From contig CANRLR010000006.1 in assembly GCA_947631505.1 (NCBI GenBank), positions 62,001 to 126,000 of the forward strand: a DNA stretch of 64,000 nt. Direction: 5' to 3'. The stretch is from an uncultured Lachnospiraceae bacterium (GTDB lineage Bacteria > Bacillota > Clostridia > Lachnospirales > Lachnospiraceae). The translations under genes were made by a program, and so were the position numbers. The notes under the pieces are model-generated. The model did not search any database and was not told the origin of the DNA. It saw nothing but the letters and a program-made list of their open reading frames with translations. Below are positions 1-6,547 of this stretch, piece by piece (the stretch's first letter is position 1; each line of letters opens with the position of its first letter).

Positions 1-438
1 CTGTGTATTTCCGATCTGTGGAATGGCAACGGTCTTATTTGACAATTCTTTCACGCTATTGATATTGGAACCCGCTCTTGTAACCAGAACGGCCCCGCCT
101 TTTGTTGCACCGGACAGTACAACTACGTCCCCTTGAGACTTTACATTTGCACTAATAGCCGGAACCGGACCAATATATCCAATATCAATATCTCCTGCAA
201 ACAGTGCTTCCACTTCTGCCGGACCGGCATTGAATGCCGTCCAGTTTACCTTTATATTCTCCCCTGCACTTTTCTGCAAAGTCCCCTCGGATTTCATTAA
301 TAATGCCTGAGGATGTGTAACATTATTAAAATATCCGATATTCATCTGTGTTGTCTTTTCCTCCTTCCCACAGCCTGACAATCCCGCTATCGTAAGAATA
401 AAAATTACTGACATCACGCATTTTTTCCATATTTTCAT
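1..438 (-). CDS. ABC transporter substrate-binding lipoprotein, SsuA/NrtA type (5' part only)
   Basis: Reading the minus strand from an ATG at 438 gives 146 codons open to the window edge, so the 3' part is missing. The product starts with a lipoprotein signal peptide: basic start, hydrophobic core, and lipobox LSGC at about residues 21-24. The mature part (MNIGYFNNVTHPQ, then FNAGPAEVEALFAGDIDIGY and IGPVPA) is the pattern of periplasmic-binding-like proteins for sulfonates, nitrate or taurine (NMT1/SsuA fold): a ligand lobe, then the 'G.vev..al..G.iDiG' motif. A GGAAG ribosome binding site precedes the ATG. The protein would be anchored to the outer face of the membrane and feed a permease/ATPase pair probably encoded beyond the left edge. 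It is divergent from the LacI gene, with two operator-like palindromes between them, so that regulator may control it. The substrate cannot be told from this fragment. Confidence 0.85.
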   Translation of the reverse strand, partial: MKIWKKCVMSVIFILTIAGLSGCGKEEKTTQMNIGYFNNVTHPQALLMKSEGTLQKSAGENIKVNWTAFNAGPAEVEALFAGDIDIGYIGPVPAISANVKSQGDVVVLSGATKGGAVLVTRAGSNINSVKELSNKTVAIPQIGNTQ

Positions 439-511
439 TTTAAATCTTCCTTTCCATACCGTTTTTTATTATTATACTATTTCACATTTTTACAAAAAAA
501 CATCCATATTT

Positions 512-523
512 GAAAACGTTTTC
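512..523. promoter_or_regulatory. LacI/CcpA-type operator palindrome
   Basis: GAAAACGTTTTC is a perfect 12-bp palindrome, inside TGAAAACGTTTTCT. The central CG with flanking A/T arms is the classic LacI-family (including CcpA cre) operator form. It lies between the divergent binding-protein gene and the lacI-family gene, so control of either by the neighbouring regulator or by CcpA is plausible. Confidence 0.6.
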
Positions 524-631
524 TCTTGAAAAAATTTACCTTTTTATGTTATATTTAAGGTAAATTTGAAGCATTTCAATTAGTTAGAATTTTCAAAATT
601 TACTTGTCTTTTTATTTCAACTAAGAATAAA

Positions 632-645
632 TGCAAACGTTATCA
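632..645. promoter_or_regulatory. cre-like operator upstream of the lacI-family gene
   Basis: TGCAAACGTTATCA fits the cre pattern (TGNAANCGNNNNCA). It sits 26 bp before the start codon of the LacI-type gene, where binding would block its transcription. Together with the palindrome at 512-523 it suggests autoregulation or catabolite control. It is not perfectly palindromic. Confidence 0.5.
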
Positions 646-671
646 CTTTTTTCAGAAAGGAATTTGGTCCT

Positions 672-1733
672 ATGACATTGAAAGAAATTGCAAAATTAAC
701 TGGAACCTCTGTCTCCACCGTATCCAGAGTCTTGAACCATCCGGAACACCGCTGCAACAATTCTGAGCTTGCGCAAAAAATCTGGGAAACAGCTGCCGAA
801 CATCACTATATCCCGAACTCCACAGCGCGAAATCTTCGGCTGGGCCTCTCTCGCAGCACAGAACCATATATAGTCGATATCCTCCTGACCCGTTTTGATT
901 CTTTAGATAAGGATGCTTTTTTTCTTGAACTGTTCCAGCACATAAAGGAAGAACTGATTTCTGAAGGATGCCTGTTAGGTGATATTATTCGCTCTGTGGA
1001 TGTATTAAATTTAATGCATCCTCTTGGAAAAGGCGGAAATCTTCCCCAGCAATCCCCCGTCAATAATCTGGCGAAGATTACCATTAAAAAAAATACGGGA
1101 TTAATTATTTTAGGTAAGTGCCAGTCCAATATGATTCCCATTTTAAGAAGACGATATTCCTGTATTGCCGGCATTGACCGAAATCCAACAAATTATCAAT
1201 ATGATGAAGTTATCTGCAATGGAACAACTGCTGCAGAAAAGGCAATGGAATATCTTATTTCTCTCGGCCACAAAAATATTGCCTATATTGGTGACTGTAC
1301 CTATGAAGCACGGTATATCGGATATTATCAGGCACTTTTAAATCATAAGCTGCCATTGAACCATGCCAATATACATCCCACCAATCAGACACAGGAGGAA
1401 GGCTTCCACACCATGCTTTCCATTCTGAGCGGTACTCATCTGCCAACGGCTATTTTCTGTGCAAATGACAGCACTGCACTGGGTGTCTTGCAGGCATGGA
1501 AAAAACATAAGAAAAAAGGCTATCTGCCATCCATCATTTCCATTGACAATATTCATGCTTCACAACACACCTCACCCATGCTCACTACCATTCATATTCC
1601 CAAAAGGGAGATGAGCCATCTCGCCCTGACTCTTCTATTAGACCGGAAAAACAAACATCATGAGGAAAATATCCGGTTGGAACTTCCCTGCCGGCTGATC
1701 GAACGGGAAAGCTGTTCATATCTCTATGAATAG
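672..1733 (+). CDS. LacI-family transcriptional regulator
   Basis: The 353-aa protein has an N-terminal LacI helix-turn-helix (MTLKEIAKLTGTSVSTVSRV, then LNHPE; residues 1-25) and the hinge region (YIPNSTARNLR). The effector domain is of the periplasmic-binding type, with the usual C-terminal features GHKNIAYIGD (about 200-210) and PTAIFCANDSTALGV (about 257-271). The length is normal for the family. AAAGGA precedes the ATG at 672. It is divergent from a sulfonate/nitrate-type binding-protein gene, and two LacI-type palindromes lie between them, so it probably represses that transporter and itself. The ligand is unknown. The gene ends just before the structured element at 1778-1891. Confidence 0.9.
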   Translation: MTLKEIAKLTGTSVSTVSRVLNHPEHRCNNSELAQKIWETAAEHHYIPNSTARNLRLGLSRSTEPYIVDILLTRFDSLDKDAFFLELFQHIKEELISEGCLLGDIIRSVDVLNLMHPLGKGGNLPQQSPVNNLAKITIKKNTGLIILGKCQSNMIPILRRRYSCIAGIDRNPTNYQYDEVICNGTTAAEKAMEYLISLGHKNIAYIGDCTYEARYIGYYQALLNHKLPLNHANIHPTNQTQEEGFHTMLSILSGTHLPTAIFCANDSTALGVLQAWKKHKKKGYLPSIISIDNIHASQHTSPMLTTIHIPKREMSHLALTLLLDRKNKHHEENIRLELPCRLIERESCSYLYE

Positions 1734-1777
1734 CTTGACTTTGCCCTTGAAATCACCTATACTGGCAAGAGGATAGC

Positions 1778-1891
1778 GTGAAAAATATGCTCGATAGCAT
1801 ATTTTTCACACCACTATTTGTGTCGAAGCACCACAAATAGTAATGATGCACAGGGCAAAAACAACAACGTTGATTTTTGCCCGTGCTTCGG
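1778..1891 (+). repeat. Structured multi-hairpin element, copy A (candidate ncRNA or mobile palindromic repeat)
   Basis: Three hairpins follow one another. P1 is 1778-1791 with 1796-1809 (14 bp, loop CGAT). P2 is 1813-1822 with 1832-1841 (10 bp, loop TCGAAGCAC). P3 is 1853-1861 with 1874-1882 (GGGCAAAAA/TTTTTGCCC). The P2 loop (CGAAGCAC) is complementary to GTGCTTCG at 1883-1890, so a pseudoknot enclosing P3 is possible. A second copy lies on the minus strand at 33260-33375 with compensatory changes in P1 and P2. It lies 3' of the lacI-type gene and ends 35 nt before the next start codon. It could act as a terminator-like structure, an ncRNA or a REP-like mobile repeat; the sequence does not decide. 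Confidence 0.8.
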
Positions 1892-1925
1892 AATGAAGAA
1901 TAAAAGGAAGAAAGGAGATACAAAA

Positions 1926-2183
1926 ATGCACTATGTCTATCGTACAAAGGGAACCTGTTCCCAACAAATTGAATTTGACATAGATGGAAATGTTGTTACC
2001 AACGTCTCATTTTTAGGCGGCTGCAATGGTAATTTGAAAGCAATTTCTGCATTAGTGGAGGGAATGACCATTGAAGATATCGAAAAAAAAGTTTCCGGTA
2101 TCCAATGTGGTTTTAAGGGAACTTCCTGTGCTGACCAGCTTTCCATTGCGGTAAAAGAAGCTTATGAAACAGCAAAGACATGA
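1926..2183 (+). CDS. TSCPD-domain small protein (TIGR03905 type)
   Basis: The 85-aa protein begins at the ATG at 1926, placed by the ribosome binding site AGGAG eight bases upstream; a longer in-frame reading from 1818 would run through the structured element. Conserved features are the CSQQIEFDIDG opening, FLGGCNGNLKAI, the Cys in GIQCGFKGTSC, and SCADQL, which is the TSCPD signature near the C-terminus. Family members are small standalone proteins sharing a domain with the C-terminus of vitamin-B12-dependent ribonucleotide reductases. The conserved cysteines suggest metal or thiol chemistry, but the function is not established. It precedes the riboswitch-controlled queT by 87 bp. Confidence 0.8.
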   Translation: MHYVYRTKGTCSQQIEFDIDGNVVTNVSFLGGCNGNLKAISALVEGMTIEDIEKKVSGIQCGFKGTSCADQLSIAVKEAYETAKT

Positions 2184-2219
2184 CCGCCCTGTTATCAGCA
2201 TTCTATCAGAACAAAAAAA

Positions 2220-2263
2220 CGGAGTGTTCGAAACCATCCACTCATTAAAAAAAACTAAGGAGA
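2220..2263 (+). promoter_or_regulatory. preQ1-I riboswitch upstream of queT
   Basis: A 5-bp stem (GAGTG 2222-2226 with CACTC 2239-2243) closes a 12-nt loop, followed by the A-rich tail AAAAAAAACTAAGGAG. This is the preQ1 class I layout: short P1, 12-nt loop, tail ending in ACTAAGG. The tail merges with the ribosome binding site AAGGAG of queT, so ligand-stabilised pseudoknot formation would hide the site and block translation. The downstream gene is the expected preQ1/queuosine-precursor transporter, which supports the call. The loop sequence deviates somewhat from the commonest consensus. Confidence 0.85.
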
Positions 2264-2270
2264 TTTGAAA

Positions 2271-2762
2271 ATGAACAAAAAAGTATTATTTATCTGTCAT
2301 GCAGCAATGATCGCTGCTCTTTATGTCGTACTTACTCTTGTTGCCAGTTCCATTGATTTGGCAAGTGGCAACATTCAAGTCCGCTTTTCGGAAGCACTTA
2401 CTATTTTACCTTTTTTTACACCGGCAGCAATTCCGGGACTTGCCATCGGATGTCTGATCAGCAACCTGATTACCGGCTGTGTTCCACTGGATATTTTATT
2501 TGGAACCATTGCCACTTTAATCGGTGCTCTTGGTTCTTACGCACTGCGTCGTTATAAATGGTTGGTACCTCTGCCGCCGATTCTTGCCAATGCAATTATT
2601 GTACCATGGGTACTCCGTCTGGGATATGGCATGTCACTGCCAATTCCATTTATGATGCTGACCGTCGGAGCCGGGGAAATTATCTCCTGTTATGTACTTG
2701 GGATGATACTATTATTGGCTCTGGAAAAGTCTGGAAAGGCATTGTTCCACAATCAGAATTGA
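2271..2762 (+). CDS. queT: QueT-family queuosine precursor transporter (ECF S component)
   Basis: The 163-aa membrane protein has about five or six hydrophobic segments and the QueT/DUF988 motifs GNIQVRFSEALTILPFFTPAA and GLAIGCLISNLITGCVPLDI near residues 35-85. It is the substrate-binding S component of an energy-coupling-factor importer for preQ1 or preQ0; the shared A/T module must be encoded elsewhere. The ATG at 2271 is chosen because AAGGAGA lies seven bases upstream; an in-frame TTG at 2265 overlaps that site. The preQ1-I riboswitch just upstream identifies the substrate class and implies translational feedback. The last codons overlap the -35 box of the next promoter. Confidence 0.92.
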   Translation: MNKKVLFICHAAMIAALYVVLTLVASSIDLASGNIQVRFSEALTILPFFTPAAIPGLAIGCLISNLITGCVPLDILFGTIATLIGALGSYALRRYKWLVPLPPILANAIIVPWVLRLGYGMSLPIPFMMLTVGAGEIISCYVLGMILLLALEKSGKALFHNQN

Positions 2763-2787
2763 TTTTTCCCGCCAATAAGGGTATAAT
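2759..2787 (+). promoter_or_regulatory. Sigma-A promoter for the M15 carboxypeptidase gene
   Basis: TTGATT (2759-2764), a 17-nt spacer and a perfect TATAAT (2782-2787) lie 53 bp before the next start codon. The -35 box overlaps the queT stop codon, so the downstream pair has its own promoter. Confidence 0.75.
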
Positions 2788-2840
2788 AGGTTCATATTAT
2801 ATCAAATTACGAATTTAGATAAAACATTGAGGTCATATAC

Positions 2841-3767
2841 ATGAATAAGCGTATTATACTTTTATTGGCGGTTGTTCTTTTGATTTTGGGTGGAGTCTTT
2901 GTCTATCGTCATAATAATAAAAGCACGGCTTCTCCCTCTTCTACAGCCAGTCCGGGTGCTGTCAGTGGAACCGTTCTGGAACCCACACCGACACCTACCC
3001 CTTATTTATTGCCAGAAGATCTGTCCTCCATACAGGATCCTACCAATACAGTACCAGTAGATACAATTCCTAAGAGCATTACCGCTTTGGTAAACCGCAA
3101 TTATCTTCTGCCTTCAAATTATATTCCTTCTGACTTGAAGGAACCGAAAGTACGTTTTAGTTTCAACTATAAAAGCGACAAAAGAAAGCTGCGAAAAGAA
3201 GCTGCTCATGCCTTGGAAAAAATGTTTCAGGCGGCAGAAAAAAAGAAAATCATTCTTTATGGTGTTTCCGGCTACCGCTCCTATGCAAGACAGAAACAAA
3301 TTTACAATCGCAATGTTTCCCTTTACGGAAAAAAGTCGACCGATACCGTTTCTGCTATGCCGGGAAGCAGTGAACACCAGACAGGACTTACGATAGATAT
3401 TTCTTCCCGTAGTGTCAGTTTCTTATTAGATAAGAATTTCGGCAAAACCAAGGAAGGAAAATGGGTTGCCAAGAACGCCCACAAATATGGCTATATTGTC
3501 CGGTATCCCGAAGGCAAAAGCAAAATTACCGGATACCGCTATGAACCATGGCACATTCGCTATGTAGGGAAGGATATGGCAACATATCTCTATAAACACA
3601 AACTGACATTAGAAGAATATTATGGTGTCAGCTGTAATAAAGACGAAAAGGATATGGGAATCGATGTAGAAGACTCTGAAAAGGTAAAATATGATTCCAT
3701 TAAGCCAAAAAGGAAATCGAAAGCTGCGTCCGGTTCTGCTATTTCGGAGAAAAGGAGAAATCAATGA
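2841..3767 (+). CDS. D-alanyl-D-alanine carboxypeptidase, M15B (VanY/DacB-like)
   Basis: The 308-aa protein has an N-terminal membrane anchor (about residues 4-22), then a Ser/Thr/Pro-rich linker (30-55), so the catalytic domain acts outside the membrane on peptidoglycan. The M15B zinc site is complete: SSEHQTGLTID supplies His179 and Asp186, and YEPWHIR supplies Glu235 and His238; GYRSYARQ precedes them. It would trim terminal D-Ala from stem peptides. The C-terminal tail of about 40 residues is charged and extra to the domain. The start has GAGGT upstream. It overlaps plsC by 4 bp (ATGA), so the two are translationally coupled. There is no resistance cluster nearby, so a housekeeping wall role is likelier than vancomycin resistance. 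Confidence 0.92.
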   Translation: MNKRIILLLAVVLLILGGVFVYRHNNKSTASPSSTASPGAVSGTVLEPTPTPTPYLLPEDLSSIQDPTNTVPVDTIPKSITALVNRNYLLPSNYIPSDLKEPKVRFSFNYKSDKRKLRKEAAHALEKMFQAAEKKKIILYGVSGYRSYARQKQIYNRNVSLYGKKSTDTVSAMPGSSEHQTGLTIDISSRSVSFLLDKNFGKTKEGKWVAKNAHKYGYIVRYPEGKSKITGYRYEPWHIRYVGKDMATYLYKHKLTLEEYYGVSCNKDEKDMGIDVEDSEKVKYDSIKPKRKSKAASGSAISEKRRNQ

Positions 3768-4492
3768 GAACAATCATTATTTTAATTTTGTATGTCATAA
3801 TAGCCATTTTAAGTATTCCGGCTTATTTAGTTGAAGGTGTTATTCGCCTCATTCATCCAAAAACAGCAGCAAAAATTGCTCAGGTTATTGTACGGGTTGT
3901 TTTTCGCATTGTCATGTTCGTATCCGGTTGCCGCAAAACCATTAAAGGTGTTGAAAATATTCCTGCCGGCACTCCGGTTATGTATGCTGCGAATCACCGG
4001 AGTTTCTATGATATTATTTTAGCTTATGCCACCGTGCCAAACCAGACCGCCTTTATTTCCAAAATGGAGATAAAGAAAATGCCTTGTGTGGCACAGTGGA
4101 TGTATTTCCTCAATTGTTTATTCATGGACCGGAGTGATGTAAAACAGAACCTCAATATTATTCTTCAGGCAGTCGACCTTGTCAAGAACGGCTATTCGAT
4201 CTATATTGCACCAGAAGGCACGAGAAATGCAACGGATACACTTTTAAAATTTAAGGAAGGCAGTATGAAAATTGCCACAAAGGGCAAATGTCCTATTATT
4301 CCTGTCTGTGTTCACGGAACGGAGGAAATATTTGAAAACCAGCTTCCTTGGATACATAAAGGAAAAATCCGTATCGAATATGGTGAGCCGATTTATCCGG
4401 AAAAATTAGATAAAGAGACACAGAAACATCTTGGTGCCTATGTTCGCGATATTATTTCTGATATGTATGAGAAGGGACTCACGGATTTTTAA
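3764..4492 (+). CDS. plsC: 1-acyl-sn-glycerol-3-phosphate acyltransferase (PlsC family)
   Basis: The 242-aa protein has an N-terminal hydrophobic segment (residues 3-24) and a second near 40-55. The acyltransferase box NHRSFYD (His78, Asp83) is followed by EGTR (151-154), the glycerophosphate-binding motif. It transfers an acyl chain to the sn-2 position of lysophosphatidic acid at the inner membrane face, making phosphatidic acid. The length is normal. The start codon overlaps the stop of the upstream carboxypeptidase gene, so both are read from the promoter at 2759-2787. A weak terminator follows directly. Related acyltransferases with other acceptors share these motifs. Confidence 0.92.
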   Translation: MRTIIILILYVIIAILSIPAYLVEGVIRLIHPKTAAKIAQVIVRVVFRIVMFVSGCRKTIKGVENIPAGTPVMYAANHRSFYDIILAYATVPNQTAFISKMEIKKMPCVAQWMYFLNCLFMDRSDVKQNLNIILQAVDLVKNGYSIYIAPEGTRNATDTLLKFKEGSMKIATKGKCPIIPVCVHGTEEIFENQLPWIHKGKIRIEYGEPIYPEKLDKETQKHLGAYVRDIISDMYEKGLTDF

Positions 4493-4516
4493 ACCGAAAA
4501 AGGGGTTTTCTTTTTT
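4491..4516 (+). terminator. Weak intrinsic terminator after plsC
   Basis: AAACC (4491-4495) pairs with GGTTT (4504-4508) and is followed by TCTTTTTT. The short stem overlaps the stop codon region of plsC. Confidence 0.45.
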
Positions 4517-4575
4517 CCTAAATAATGGTATCATATACTTTGTGAATGAAAAAAAATGGAGGTAACGTTAAATAA

Positions 4576-5028
4576 ATGAAAACCGTATTAATTGTACTTG
4601 GTATTATTGCCCTCGTATTGGTTGTATTAATGGTCGTTCTGTATTTCGTCGGAAAGAAAATGCAGAAAAAACAAGATGAATCACAGGCACAAATGGAAGC
4701 TGCTTCTCAGGTCGCATCCATATTGGTCATTGATAAGAAAAAAATGAAACTAAAAGATGCCGGTCTTCCTAAAATTGTCGTAGATAATACGCCAAAATAT
4801 CTTCGCGGTTCCAAAGTTCCGATTGTCAAAGCAAAGGTTGGGCCAAAAGTAATGTCATTAATGTGTGATGAAAAAATTTACCCACAGCTTCCTATCAAGA
4901 AAGAATTGAAGGTCGTCATCAGCGGTATTTACATTATGGGTGTAAAAGGACGTGGTGTTCTGGAAGCTCCACCGGAAAAGATGAGTATGTGGCAGCGTGC
5001 AAAAATGAAAGCACTGAAAAAACAGTAA
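4576..5028 (+). CDS. Single-pass membrane protein of unknown function
   Basis: The 150-aa protein has one strong N-terminal transmembrane segment (residues 3-25), a Lys/Gln-rich stretch (28-45) and a soluble domain of about 100 residues on the other side (VASILVIDKKKMKLKDAG, then PKIVVDNTPKYLRGSKVP). It ends in a basic amphipathic tail (MSMWQRAKMKALKKQ). I do not recognise the family with certainty; similar short anchored proteins are common next to housekeeping genes in Lachnospiraceae. GGAGG lies upstream of the ATG at 4576. It is separated from plsC by a weak terminator and followed by a GC-rich hairpin, so it is probably a single-gene transcript. Confidence 0.75.
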   Translation: MKTVLIVLGIIALVLVVLMVVLYFVGKKMQKKQDESQAQMEAASQVASILVIDKKKMKLKDAGLPKIVVDNTPKYLRGSKVPIVKAKVGPKVMSLMCDEKIYPQLPIKKELKVVISGIYIMGVKGRGVLEAPPEKMSMWQRAKMKALKKQ

Positions 5029-5030
5029 AA

Positions 5031-5056
5031 AGAGCGTCGTGAAAAACCGACGCTCT
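5031..5056. terminator. GC-rich hairpin between convergent genes
   Basis: AGAGCGTCG (5031-5039) pairs perfectly with CGACGCTCT (5048-5056). On the minus strand it is followed by TTTTAC, on the plus strand by no T-run. It lies immediately after the stop codon at 5028 and may stop transcription from both sides. Confidence 0.6.
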
Positions 5057-5121
5057 AACTCTGCAAAAGAAGAACTTTTTTATACTGGATTAAGGTATCA
5101 AAACAGATTACAGATTGTTTC

Positions 5122-5249
5122 GTTGCTTCGCAACTCCCACATCTCCGTTCCACTTCGGTCCGTGCTAAACGGATGTCCACTGGACATCCAGCACCTGCCC
5201 CACAATGAGCATTTTCGTGGTTTTCCCACCACTTCATGCTCATTGTGGG
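5122..5249 (-). repeat. Complex multi-hairpin intergenic element downstream of dapF
   Basis: This stretch is almost entirely paired. GTTGC/GCAAC spans 5122-5134. GGATGTCC (5171-5178) pairs with GGACATCC (5182-5189), enclosed by GTGCT/AGCAC (5162-5166, 5190-5194). A 14-bp arm (5199-5212) pairs perfectly with 5236-5249, with an inner GTGG/CCAC. It lies just 3' of dapF on the minus strand. No open frame explains it. It is not the same sequence as the element at 1778-1891, though the position (3' of a gene) and the stacked hairpins are similar. It could be a terminator, an RNA stabiliser or a REP/MITE-type repeat. Confidence 0.65.
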
Positions 5250-5255
5250 AGCGTG

Positions 5256-6098
5256 TCATAAAGTCATATCTCCTTCAAAAACAGTTGTCGCAGGACCTTT
5301 CATAAGAACCTCTCCGCTTTCCAAATAAGTGTCGTACAATCTGCCTCCGCGAATTTGCACCTCCACTTCTTCTCCCCGTTTGCAATATCCATTCAGAACA
5401 GAGGCCACGGTTGCCGCACAAGTTCCTGTTCCACAAGAAATCGTTTCACCGGACCCTCTTTCCCAAACACGCATACGAATCGTATGTTCATCTATTACTT
5501 CAACAAACTCCGTATTGATACGGTCCGGAAATAATTCATGGTTCTCAAACTTTGGTCCGATTTTCTCTAAATCCAAATCATCAATTCCTTCCGTAAAAAT
5601 TACACAATGAGGATTCCCCATAGACACACAGGTTGCCTTATACTCCCTGCCATCCACAACAAGCGGTCTGGCAATAAAATTTTCTCCCCCTGCTGCTACC
5701 GGAATATCGGACGGTTTCAAAATTGCCTCACCCATATTGACCTGAACATAAGTAACGAAGCCATCTTCCACCGTAAGCTCCAATGTTTTAATTCCGCTCT
5801 TTGTCTCCACAGTAATATGCGTGTCTGTTACAATTCCATGTTCATAAGCATACTTTGCCACACAGCGGATTCCGTTTCCGCACATCGCTCCCTCCGAGCC
5901 ATCTGCATTGTACATTCTCATTCGGCAGTCCGCCACCTCGGAAGGTGCTATCAGAATTAATCCGTCAGAGCCAATTCCAAAATGTCTGTCACTGATTTGA
6001 ACCGACAGCTTTTCCGGATTCGGTATTTGCTCTTCAAATACATTTACATAGACATAATCATTTCCTGTTCCATGCATTTTAGTAAAATGAAATTTCAC
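5256..6098 (-). CDS. dapF: Diaminopimelate epimerase
   Basis: The 280-aa enzyme converts LL- to meso-diaminopimelate for lysine and peptidoglycan. Both catalytic cysteines are present: Cys73 in MCGNGIRC and Cys222 in ISCGTGTCA. The opening MHGTGNDYV and the NADGSEG motif are canonical. The start is GTG at 6098 with GAGGGGGA six bases upstream, 12 bp after the stop of the DUF1934 gene. With ddl two genes upstream, this is a cell-wall precursor group (ddl, DUF1934, dapF) read leftward. The complex hairpin element lies just beyond its stop codon. Confidence 0.97.
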   Translation of the reverse strand: MKFHFTKMHGTGNDYVYVNVFEEQIPNPEKLSVQISDRHFGIGSDGLILIAPSEVADCRMRMYNADGSEGAMCGNGIRCVAKYAYEHGIVTDTHITVETKSGIKTLELTVEDGFVTYVQVNMGEAILKPSDIPVAAGGENFIARPLVVDGREYKATCVSMGNPHCVIFTEGIDDLDLEKIGPKFENHELFPDRINTEFVEVIDEHTIRMRVWERGSGETISCGTGTCAATVASVLNGYCKRGEEVEVQIRGGRLYDTYLESGEVLMKGPATTVFEGDMTL

Positions 6099-6110
6099 AA
6101 AAAATCCCCC

Positions 6111-6542
6111 TCATTTTTCAACTTCTATTTCCACATTACAGTGGGATACAAAGCTCTGGTTCATCTCCATATTATATCCCATATTTAATTGAAAGCCTCT
6201 ATCTTTCTCTGTCCGTTTTATATATTCTGTGTGAAGACCAATTTCAATTTCACCAAAAGGGGTAGAATAGTATGTGTAGGTAGTCTGTCCCGGCATAAAC
6301 AGCATTTGGCTTTCGTTGCCGCCTTTTTTTATGACTTCTACACTTTCCTTTCCGATCTTCATCAGGCATTTGGCCGTTTGGACAACGCCTTCATCGGTCT
6401 CCTCTGCCACTTCCTCATAATCAATACAGAGCGTTCCCTCTGTCTCATACATTTTCCCTATGGAAACAACCTCTATCGTATCTTCATTTTGTTCCCCCTG
6501 ACTATGAAGACCTCTTATCTTTAGTTTAATTTCTTCTGTCAT
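6111..6542 (-). CDS. YwiB-like DUF1934 protein
   Basis: The 143-aa protein is predicted to be beta-rich and calycin-like, as in the YwiB/DUF1934 family. Typical features are the C-terminal pattern YSTPFGEIEIGLHTEYI, then GFQLNMGYNMEMN. It has no signal peptide or membrane segment, so it is cytoplasmic. Its biochemical role is unknown. It starts five bases after the ddl stop codon and ends 12 bases before dapF, so it belongs to the same wall-precursor transcript. Confidence 0.8.
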   Translation of the reverse strand: MTEEIKLKIRGLHSQGEQNEDTIEVVSIGKMYETEGTLCIDYEEVAEETDEGVVQTAKCLMKIGKESVEVIKKGGNESQMLFMPGQTTYTYYSTPFGEIEIGLHTEYIKRTEKDRGFQLNMGYNMEMNQSFVSHCNVEIEVEK

Positions 6543-6547
6543 GTATT

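Noticed and set aside
672-1733. Overlapping open frames on the minus strand of the lacI-type gene and similar frames inside ABC, pan, RHS and surface-protein genes
   Set aside because: They lack ribosome sites and family motifs and lie fully inside genes with clear domains, so they are shadows.
1818-1925. Longer N-terminus for the TSCPD protein
   Set aside because: The extra 36 codons translate the structured element; the ribosome site AGGAG points to the ATG at 1926.
2841-3767. Vancomycin-resistance VanY
   Set aside because: No vanHAX/vanRS genes are near and ddl in the window is an ordinary distant gene, so a housekeeping carboxypeptidase is likelier.
5122-5249. Third copy of the 1778/33260 element
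   Set aside because: It shares only short words (such as GCTTCG) and a similar style; stem sequences and order differ, so it is kept as a separate element.
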